From Dysgonomonas sp. HDW5A (GTDB taxonomy: Bacteria; Bacteroidota; Bacteroidia; Bacteroidales; Dysgonomonadaceae), in NCBI RefSeq assembly GCF_011299555.1, contig NZ_CP049857.1, positions 2,170,001 through 2,234,000 on the forward strand: a DNA stretch of 64,000 nt, written 5' to 3'. Below the pieces are notes generated by a model. That model had not been told where the DNA came from, ran no database searches, and saw nothing but the letters and a program-made list of their open reading frames with translations. Positions within the stretch are counted from its first letter, which is position 1; each line of letters begins with the position of its first letter. Below, one piece after another: positions 48,326 through 54,668 of this stretch. The position numbers were made by a program, and so were the translations under genes.

Positions 48326-49168
48326 TAATTCACTTTGTCTTCCTTCGGGATAGTCTCCTAATATTTTTAATTCGCTGATTAGTGGACGTATAGCGTTTAA
48401 AGCCTGTTGGTATCGCTCGTAATTATCAAATTTCACGTCAATATAAAATTGATATTCCCACTCACGGCCTATGATAGGGAGCGATTGTATCTTAGTCAGA
48501 TTGATGTGATAAAATGAGAGTACCGACAAAACCTGAGATAAACTGCCCTCGTTATGTGGTAATGTAAATACAATAGACGATTTGTTTAATACCTCGTCTT
48601 TTTGTATCTCGTCCACAATCCAGCGATTGCCAAAAATAAGAAAGCGAGTAAAATTGTGCTTATTTGTCTCAATTCCCCTCGCTAGTATATCCAATCCGTA
48701 TATTTCGGCTGCTCTCGTGCTGCATATGGCTGCAGTACCCAGCATATTTTTATCTTTAATATCTTTAGCTGCAAGTGCAGTGTCCTCGTGCTCTACCACT
48801 TTTACTTTAGGTAGGGTTTCTAAGAAATCTACACACTGCATCAATGCAATAGGATGCGAAATCACTTCCTTTACATCGTGTATAGTCTGCCCGGGCAATA
48901 CAGCCAGACAATGCGAAACGCGTTGCTTGTATTCACCCGCAATAGGTAGCTTATTATTCTTTAGCAATTCGTAGTTTGGCAAAAGGCTGCCTGCTATTGT
49001 GTTTTCAATAGCCATAATCCCGATGATATTCGGATCTTTCTTGATAGAAGTAAAGATATCTTTAAATGTAATGCAGGGGACGATTTCAACCTCTTCACCA
49101 ACAAAGAAATTTTCTGCTGCTATCCCGTGATATGCTCCGAGTCCTCCTTGAATTGCTACCTTTCTCAT
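48323..49168 (-). CDS. pheA: Prephenate dehydratase
   Basis: Converts prephenate to phenylpyruvate for phenylalanine synthesis. The 281-residue protein has the dehydratase domain (GGLGAYHGIAAENFF near the start, then GIMAIENTIAGSL and THNFTRF-like NKHNFTRFLIFG) and a C-terminal ACT domain (about 200-275). The Phe-binding ESRP motif of ACT reads QSLP here (TKIQSLPIIGREWEYQFYID), so feedback inhibition may differ from E. coli PheA. It lacks a fused mutase, which is instead on the DAHP synthase. It is the first structural gene after the Phe/Tyr-rich leader and attenuator. Confidence 0.95.
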   Translation of the reverse strand: MRKVAIQGGLGAYHGIAAENFFVGEEVEIVPCITFKDIFTSIKKDPNIIGIMAIENTIAGSLLPNYELLKNNKLPIAGEYKQRVSHCLAVLPGQTIHDVKEVISHPIALMQCVDFLETLPKVKVVEHEDTALAAKDIKDKNMLGTAAICSTRAAEIYGLDILARGIETNKHNFTRFLIFGNRWIVDEIQKDEVLNKSSIVFTLPHNEGSLSQVLSVLSFYHINLTKIQSLPIIGREWEYQFYIDVKFDNYERYQQALNAIRPLISELKILGDYPEGRQSEL

Positions 49169-49201
49169 TTGAGTAATTTCCGTTATTTGTTTGTATATAA
49201 C

Positions 49202-49262
49202 TTAAGGTCTTAGACCTTTTTTCATTGCTTTGAAAAGTATACTATCTATTGATAATTATGAC
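49202..49262 (-). repeat. Dispersed palindromic element, copy j (long form)
   Basis: On the minus strand AAGTCATAATTATCAATAGA, TAGTATACTTTTCAAAGCAA and the core AAGGTCTAAGACCTT (49204-49218). It lies in the pheA leader between the attenuator and the start codon, and is in inverted orientation to copy i. Confidence 0.8.
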
Positions 49263-49298
49263 TTTCAAATATGTTTTAATTTCTCTTGAATACTTAAA

Positions 49299-49331
49299 AC
49301 AAAAAAATCCCGTCAAGCTTGACAGGATTTT
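49299..49331 (-). terminator. Attenuator terminator of the pheA operon
   Basis: On the minus-strand RNA, AAAATCCTGTCAAG (49318-49331) pairs with CTTGACGGGATTTT (49304-49317); all 14 positions pair, one as G-U, with the central bases opening into a loop. A U-run follows at 49301-49307. It lies 130 bases before the pheA start codon and overlaps the alternative hairpin. Confidence 0.85.
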
Positions 49332-49377
49332 ATATATCTATTATGTTGTTTTTCTTTACTACATACAAAATCCTGTC
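49321..49377 (-). promoter_or_regulatory. Antiterminator hairpin of the pheA leader
   Basis: GACAGGATTTT (49367-49377 on the minus strand), directly after the leader peptide stop codon, is exactly complementary to AAAATCCTGTC (49321-49331). The second arm is the same segment that builds the terminator, so the two structures exclude each other. A ribosome at the leader stop codon would cover the first arm. Confidence 0.85.
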
Positions 49378-49434
49378 TTACCTTTTAAAGTAAAAGTAAA
49401 AAAAGAAGTAGTATGCAAAAGAAAAATTTCTCAT
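49378..49434 (-). CDS. Phe/Tyr-rich leader peptide of the pheA operon
   Basis: A short frame reading MRNFSFAYYFFFYFYFKR (18 residues), in which seven are Phe and four are Tyr, including the run YYFFFYFYF. The ATG is about 20-25 bases after the predicted transcription start, and the stop codon abuts the first arm of the antiterminator. The downstream operon makes phenylalanine and tyrosine. This is the arrangement of classical leader peptides such as PheL of E. coli, though the sequence itself is not related. When Phe or Tyr is short, a ribosome stalled in the aromatic codons would leave the first arm free and let transcription go on. A T-rich background raises TTT codons by chance, but not the agreement of all parts. 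Confidence 0.85.
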   Translation of the reverse strand: MRNFSFAYYFFFYFYFKR

Positions 49435-49461
49435 TGTTCTATTTTTGGTATAATGATTTGA

Positions 49462-49490
49462 CAAAAGTAATATTTTTTTGATAAATGCAA
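49462..49490 (-). promoter_or_regulatory. Predicted promoter of the pheA operon
   Basis: On the minus strand TTG (49488-49490) and TACTTTTG (49462-49469), 18 bases apart, match the Bacteroidetes pattern. Transcription would start near 49455. Confidence 0.6.
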
Positions 49491-50212
49491 TTCTTTTTTC
49501 ATATTTTTTTATTGATCACTTATATATGTTATAAAATTGCGATTGTTGAGGTTTGTAAATGAGCTTTTTTTTGTCGGTTTTCTGTCGTTTTTTTATTGAT
49601 TATTATTGTATTATATAATTGAGGTTTAATACTTGGTTGTTTCTTTATCTGTTTCTATCTTGTTTTTCTATTCTGTTTGTATATAATAAGTCTCTAATTT
49701 GTTGTTTCTTAAATCTATTTATTCTTTTGTTATTTTAGATTTATATATTTGTATAATAATATATAAATATCTGTAAATCAATATGTCGAACTTTTTGTTT
49801 GATTGCTTGTATTTTTATAATTATAGTATTGTCGATTTCTATAAAAGTATATGTGTTCTTTTTATATTTTGCTTTTTTTTGACCGATTTATCCACTGTTT
49901 TTATCTTGTATACACCTTTATACTTGCTGAAAACTGCTCTGTTTTTTACTCGTTTCTATATGAAAATGATGACTTTTATCGCCTTGTATTCTTATAAGGT
50001 AGAATTAGTGGCCTTGGATTGTATTTTCAATATAAAATAGATGAGTTTTATAAAAAAATGGAGAATTAAAGAATTAGATATAACTTTGTCTTCGATTTTT
50101 AGATAATAAATAACAGTAAATATTTAATCCTCTATTATCTAATTATAGCTGTTAGCCATAATTATACTTATCGAGGTAATAAACAGGTCTTTGACCTTAG
50201 CCCACTTTAATA
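49491..50212. other. T-rich intergenic region between the pheA leader and dus
   Basis: About 700 bases, very T-rich on the plus strand. An 85-codon frame at 49783-50040 has only Phe/Tyr/Leu-rich sequence typical of such DNA and no known domain. TATATTTG at 49744-49751 and TAACTTTG at 50081-50088 resemble -7 boxes. A repeat element ends the region. No gene is supported. Confidence 0.5.
50162..50199 (+). repeat. Dispersed palindromic element, copy k
   Basis: TTATACTTATCGAGGTAATA followed by AACAGGTCTTTGACCTTA, ending 13 bases before the dus start codon. Confidence 0.7.
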
Positions 50213-51199
50213 ATGAAAATTAGCAATATAGATTTTTCGGATCAACCGGTTTTTTTGGCTCCAATGGAAGATGTAACCGACATGGATTTCAGGTTATTAT
50301 GTAAACAGTTTGGAGCAGATATGGTTTACACGGAGTTTGTTTCGAGTGACGCCCTTATCAGACATGTGAATAAGACAAAAGAAAAGCTGACTATATGCGA
50401 TGCTGAGCGTCCTGTGGCTATACAGATATACGGACGGGAAGTAGACGCCATGGTGGAGGCTGCCAGAATTTGTGAAGAAGCTCAGCCCGATATTATAGAT
50501 ATTAACTTTGGTTGTCCTGTAAAGAAAGTTGCAGGAAAAGGGGCAGGTTCCGGAATGATGAAAACACCTGATTTAATGGTTGAGATTACTCGTGAAGTGG
50601 TGAAAGCTGTTAAGCTGCCCGTAACTCTAAAAACCCGTTTAGGATGGGATCACGACTCCAAAATAATTGTTGAACTTGCGGAAGAGTTGCAAGATGTAGG
50701 CATTCAGGCTTTGACCATTCATGGCAGGACACGTAGCCAGATGTATCGTGATGATGCCGACTGGTCTTTAATTGCTGATGTGAAGAATAATCAACGGATG
50801 CATATTCCGATAATTGGTAATGGAGATGTTACAACTCCTGAGCAGTGTAAGCTTCGTTTTGATCAGACAGGTGTTGATGCTGTGATGATAGGACGTGGGG
50901 CCATTGGTAATCCGTGGATATTTAAAGAGACGAAGCATTATTTAAAGACAGGAGAATTGTTACCAAAAGAATCTTTTGTTTGGTACTTAAATATTTTGAA
51001 GGAATATATTCAAAAGAATGTAGCTCATTCGGGCGAAAGAGGAGGTATTATTCATAGCCGCAGGCATTTGGCATCAAGTAATTTATTTAAAGGTATTCCC
51101 GATTTTAAGCAGACACGTATTGCCATGTTGAGGGCTGCTACTGTTGAGGAGCTATTTTGTGTATTAGATTCTATTCCTGCCGAGTTTGGACTTGAATAA
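50213..51199 (+). CDS. dus: tRNA-dihydrouridine synthase
   Basis: FMN-dependent reduction of uridines in tRNA. The 328-residue protein has VFLAPMEDVTDMDFRLLCKQ at the N-terminus, INFGCPVKKVAGKGAGSGMM with the catalytic Cys, VTLKTRLGWD, LTIHGRTRSQMY and GNGDVTTPEQC, and MIGRGAIGNPWIF. These are typical of DusB-type enzymes. It is monocistronic, with a repeat element directly in front. Confidence 0.94.
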   Translation: MKISNIDFSDQPVFLAPMEDVTDMDFRLLCKQFGADMVYTEFVSSDALIRHVNKTKEKLTICDAERPVAIQIYGREVDAMVEAARICEEAQPDIIDINFGCPVKKVAGKGAGSGMMKTPDLMVEITREVVKAVKLPVTLKTRLGWDHDSKIIVELAEELQDVGIQALTIHGRTRSQMYRDDADWSLIADVKNNQRMHIPIIGNGDVTTPEQCKLRFDQTGVDAVMIGRGAIGNPWIFKETKHYLKTGELLPKESFVWYLNILKEYIQKNVAHSGERGGIIHSRRHLASSNLFKGIPDFKQTRIAMLRAATVEELFCVLDSIPAEFGLE

Positions 51200-51223
51200 T
51201 CTTTGATAAATAAGAAAATAAAA

Positions 51224-51255
51224 GTCGGATACTGGTTTCGCAACTGGTACCCGAC
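51224..51255 (-). terminator. Hairpin between dus and the DUF3836 gene
   Basis: GTCGG-TACTGGT-like arms (51224-51236 with 51243-51255; two G-T pairs and one mismatch). On the minus strand it is followed by TTTTATTTTC, so it more likely ends the DUF3836 transcript. Confidence 0.6.
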
Positions 51256-51279
51256 ACAAATTGAGTTAGTAGTAAAATC

Positions 51280-51750
51280 TTATTTTATGCTAAAGTCAGA
51301 AGCTAATGCTTCATAATCTTTATTTTCGATATTAAAATAATCAACAAGCAGAAGGTTGCCTTCAGAATTATATATATACATCGCATATTTTATTTCACCT
51401 TCCCATACATTTTTTGAGTCATTGAATGTTGTATACGAAAGCATCTGCAATTGTCCATCCGAAGTGTATTCGTATTGATACTTTTTGTTGGCATTCCATT
51501 GTGATTGTCGGGAATCCCATACAGATAATATCCTCTCATGTATCTTTCCGTTATTGTCGTACTTGTTCTCGAATTGCTTAACAGGTGTCAGGTTTTTTCC
51601 GTCTTCTCCTGTGCATACTGTTGTCTTGGTAATTTGTCCGGCTTTATTAATTTCTTCGTTTTTGTAGAAATTATCCTTGCTAAAGGCATTATTTATATTT
51701 CCTGCTAGAGCAAATATTGCTATACTTAGGGTTATTATTGCTGCTTTCAT
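51280..51750 (-). CDS. Secreted DUF3836-like protein
   Basis: A 156-residue protein with a signal peptide (MKAAIITLSIAIFALAGNIN). The mature part has repeats of the type KQFENKYDNNGKIHERILSV and YQYEYTSDGQLQMLSYTTFN, which resemble DUF3836 and YD/RHS-like short beta repeats of Bacteroidales. Function unknown. It is the last gene of a minus-strand group that starts with a PspC protein and a PadR regulator, but a gap of 92 bases leaves co-transcription open. Confidence 0.75.
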   Translation of the reverse strand: MKAAIITLSIAIFALAGNINNAFSKDNFYKNEEINKAGQITKTTVCTGEDGKNLTPVKQFENKYDNNGKIHERILSVWDSRQSQWNANKKYQYEYTSDGQLQMLSYTTFNDSKNVWEGEIKYAMYIYNSEGNLLLVDYFNIENKDYEALASDFSIK

Positions 51751-51842
51751 GATTTTTAGTTTTTGTGGTTAAGCTCTTTATATGTAAGACTTCTAAAAGG
51801 GGGTATTCGTTACACATATATCTACTTTTTTGACATTATTTT

Positions 51843-53273
51843 TTAATCCATATCCCAATTGTCGAAATAATGCTTCCCGTAGTTGATAGGTTCATCTATT
51901 ATAACGGTTTTATTGATTGGACAATTGATTTCAATTTCGAATAATTCACGATTCCAAGGATTATTCTTGTTATATAAATGAGGATTGATCAGTACCAAAG
52001 AATCCTGGATATTATAATTAAGCTGAGCTTCTGTAGCCTTTGTTTTTGCCAATTGATAGTTCTTATCAAAAGCTGTTTTCTTAATTTTTATTTCAAAGTT
52101 CTTATAAATCGTATCTTGATTTACCTGTACTCCGGGGAAGATAAACCATGACTTTGGGTCTCCATCCAATGTATACAATTCATTATTTCCATTTTTCCAT
52201 CTGTATGCATTTTGCACATCTTTGTGTAATTGTACATAGAGTGTGTCTGACGAAGTATTTATATCTACCTTTTCAACGAAATTTGCATGTTCTTTGTAGT
52301 TTTTAGCTTGTTTTGCCGAAATAACGCCAAGGTATGAGCATGCTCCAATCCAGATTAATAATGCTATGCCGAATATAACAAAGTCTTTAGGTGTGATCTT
52401 TGTGCATATTATTATTCCTAAATACAATAAGCAGGCAGCCGGTAAGAACCAGATTATTGCTAAGGTGATATTCATATTGGCAGAGTATAAACCAAATATG
52501 CTTAATACTTCAGAAATAGAAGGCATATCTAATGCTGCCGGGAAAAATATGGTAAAGCCTCCGGCTAATGCAATGGCTATACCGATCATGAATACGATAG
52601 TTCCGCTTGCAGCTTTGATGATAGATCCTAAGACACTTCCTATGCGGCTTTCTCTGCGTCTCGATATTTTAGCAGTTCGGTTTTCTATTGCTTCAATACT
52701 CGGATCTGCTCCCGACATAGCCAACTTTTGTGCGAATGTCTTAGCTTTGGGCATTGCTATCCATAGCAGGAAATAAGAGAGAAAAATATAACCACCCAGT
52801 TTGTCAGCAATAAATCCGGCTAAGGCAATACTGGCTGCATAGCCAATTCGTATTAATACGACATCTACATGAAAGTATTTTGCAAGTCCTGCACATACCC
52901 CTCCCAGAATTCCATTTTCGGGGTCCCTGTAGAGTTTCTTGCTGATTATTGTATTCTCAGGCTTTTGATATTTGTTTGAATTATCATCTATGTTTGTATT
53001 ATCGGGAGCCTCCTCTTCGAAATCTACAGGATTTCCCATTATTTCAATAATACTTCTAGCATCTTCAATTGTGATTATGCTTTCATCTTTACTGGCTTTC
53101 ATCTGTAGGAGTTCGCACATACGTGCTTCTATATCCGATATGATCTCATGTCCATCTTCTTTATTCTCGAAGTGGAATTTTAAATTGTCGAGATATGATT
53201 TTAATATTTCGTATGCATCTGCGTCTAATGTGAAGGCGTATCCTCCTATGCTGGCTTTTATTGTTTCTTTCAT
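51843..53273 (-). CDS. PspC-domain membrane protein, long form
   Basis: A 476-residue inner-membrane protein. Residues 1-95 form a small N-terminal domain (IGGYAFTLDADAYEILKSYL, ISDIEARMCELLQ) shared with the paralogue at 53828-54382. A PspC domain follows (LYRDPENGILGGVCAGLAKY, then YFLLWIAMPKAK). Next come several membrane segments (about 205-310) and a C-terminal soluble part (about 325-476). PspC domains are linked to envelope-stress sensing. It probably belongs with the PadR gene 123 bases upstream, with a repeat element in between. Confidence 0.88.
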   Translation of the reverse strand: MKETIKASIGGYAFTLDADAYEILKSYLDNLKFHFENKEDGHEIISDIEARMCELLQMKASKDESIITIEDARSIIEIMGNPVDFEEEAPDNTNIDDNSNKYQKPENTIISKKLYRDPENGILGGVCAGLAKYFHVDVVLIRIGYAASIALAGFIADKLGGYIFLSYFLLWIAMPKAKTFAQKLAMSGADPSIEAIENRTAKISRRRESRIGSVLGSIIKAASGTIVFMIGIAIALAGGFTIFFPAALDMPSISEVLSIFGLYSANMNITLAIIWFLPAACLLYLGIIICTKITPKDFVIFGIALLIWIGACSYLGVISAKQAKNYKEHANFVEKVDINTSSDTLYVQLHKDVQNAYRWKNGNNELYTLDGDPKSWFIFPGVQVNQDTIYKNFEIKIKKTAFDKNYQLAKTKATEAQLNYNIQDSLVLINPHLYNKNNPWNRELFEIEINCPINKTVIIDEPINYGKHYFDNWDMD

Positions 53274-53302
53274 TGTGGTATTTTTTATATGTGTTCTGTT
53301 TG

Positions 53303-53343
53303 TAAGGTCTCAGACCTTTTATTGCTTTGGTAATTATGAATGC
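53303..53343 (-). repeat. Dispersed palindromic element, copy l
   Basis: On the minus strand CATTCATAATTACCAAAGCA followed by ATAA and the exact core AAGGTCTGAGACCTT. It lies 30 bases before the start codon of the long PspC gene, in the same orientation. Confidence 0.8.
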
Positions 53344-53396
53344 TATTGGTCGTTGTATTCGAATAGTGTTGCATTAAATAATTACCATTTCGTATA

Positions 53397-53753
53397 TTAC
53401 TCTTGAATATCTACGGATTTGTTTTTTCTGATTCGGGCGATTGTATTTACCAGATCTGCCCATACATTATCCAGCTCTGCTAATACGGCTCTGCCTCTGT
53501 CTGTGATAGAATAGTATTTGCGGGGAGGTCCTTGGGTCGATTCTTCCCAGCGGTATGAGAGTAACTCCTGATTTTTTTGTCTGGTGAGTAGAGGATATAG
53601 GGTTCCTTCAACTACAATCATTTCAGATTCTTTCAGTTCATTTATTATTGCAGAAGCATAAGCATCCCCTTCGGACAGTATGCTGAGAATACAATATTCG
53701 AGAATCCCTTTTCTCATTTGAGCTTTTATATTATCTACATTAATTGGTTCCAT
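53397..53753 (-). CDS. PadR family transcriptional regulator
   Basis: A 118-residue winged-helix repressor of the PadR type: MRKGILEYCILSILSEGDAY, SEMIVVEGTLYPLLTRQKNQ and GPPRKYYSITDRGRAVLAEL are the family signature. It is placed between two PspC-domain genes and probably controls them in response to an envelope or drug signal. The C-terminal dimerisation helix is short, as in the small PadR subgroup. Confidence 0.93.
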   Translation of the reverse strand: MEPINVDNIKAQMRKGILEYCILSILSEGDAYASAIINELKESEMIVVEGTLYPLLTRQKNQELLSYRWEESTQGPPRKYYSITDRGRAVLAELDNVWADLVNTIARIRKNKSVDIQE

Positions 53754-53827
53754 ATTGCTAATTTTAAGTGTGTAAAACTTTGCTGGATTACACGGATTGT
53801 TTAAAATAATTCGGGTAATCTGATTTC

Positions 53828-54382
53828 TTATTTTGAGTAGTTTCTCAGATTCTCGGGAGTTATAGGATCTCCGTTCATTTCCATCTTTTGAATCACTGTT
53901 GTTGCTTTAGGCATAACAACCCAGAGTATGATGTAAGCAAAGAATGCAGAGCCTCCCAAAATGAATACTATAACAAAAATGACTCTGATTAGGGTGACAT
54001 CTATATCAAAGTACGAGGCAAGTCCACTACAAACTCCTGCAAATACTTTGTCATCCATGTTGCGATATAATTTTTTTCCTGTTCTCATTTTATTTTCAGT
54101 TTTTGTTTGAGATTGATTACTCGTATTTGTGTTTGAATTTACTTCACCCAAGCACTCAATTACCTTTTTTACAGAATCGGATCCAATAACTTGGTTTGGA
54201 TATCGAACTTCTTTTTGAAATATTTCAGCAACTCTGGCTTCTACATCTTCCATTATTTCTTTTGCATCTTCTAAAGGAAGTGAAGCCTCGAATCTTGTTA
54301 AGTAACTCTTTAATTGGATGTATGAATCATCCTCAATCGTAAAGTTGACTCCTCCTATATTTACTTCTACAACTTTTTTCAT
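53828..54382 (-). CDS. PspC-domain membrane protein, short form
   Basis: A 184-residue paralogue of the long PspC protein. It has the same N-terminal domain (VEVNIGGVNFTIEDDSYIQL, EIMEDVEARVAEIF), a Gln/Thr-rich linker, and a PspC domain (KLYRNMDDKVFAGVCSGLAS, then YIILWVVMPKAT) with one or two membrane segments. It lacks the additional segments and C-terminal domain of the long form. First gene of the PspC/PadR group; no clear promoter is assigned. Confidence 0.9.
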   Translation of the reverse strand: MKKVVEVNIGGVNFTIEDDSYIQLKSYLTRFEASLPLEDAKEIMEDVEARVAEIFQKEVRYPNQVIGSDSVKKVIECLGEVNSNTNTSNQSQTKTENKMRTGKKLYRNMDDKVFAGVCSGLASYFDIDVTLIRVIFVIVFILGGSAFFAYIILWVVMPKATTVIQKMEMNGDPITPENLRNYSK

Positions 54383-54569
54383 ATCTGTATTTTTTATATG
54401 TTATCTTATGCAATGATTTATGCTATACAAATATATGTAATTAATTTAGTACTTTGCAATGCATAATACCATCCTGTATCTTGTACCGGGTAATAGGTTT
54501 TTTGTTTAATGTGTTGTTTTGTAGTTGGTTGAGGTTTGTTTCTGCTTTTGAGGTTTAACTTTAATTAAC

Positions 54570-54629
54570 TATATAGGCGAAAAAAGAGGAGATATATTAA
54601 TTTATATCTCCTCTTTTTTCGCCTATATA
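54570..54629 (-). terminator. Terminator after argS (27-bp stem)
   Basis: A perfect 27-bp stem (54570-54596 with 54603-54629) with a 6-base loop, 40 bases after the argS stop codon. It is the longest hairpin in the window. Confidence 0.85.
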
Positions 54630-54668
54630 CTATCTCCCTAATTAAAGGAAAATAGATATTCTTATACT

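Noticed and set aside
49783-50040. An 85-codon plus-strand frame, rich in Phe, Tyr, Leu and Ile, before dus
   Set aside because: The region is extremely T-rich and such frames arise by chance there; no signal peptide logic, family or good promoter spacing supports it.
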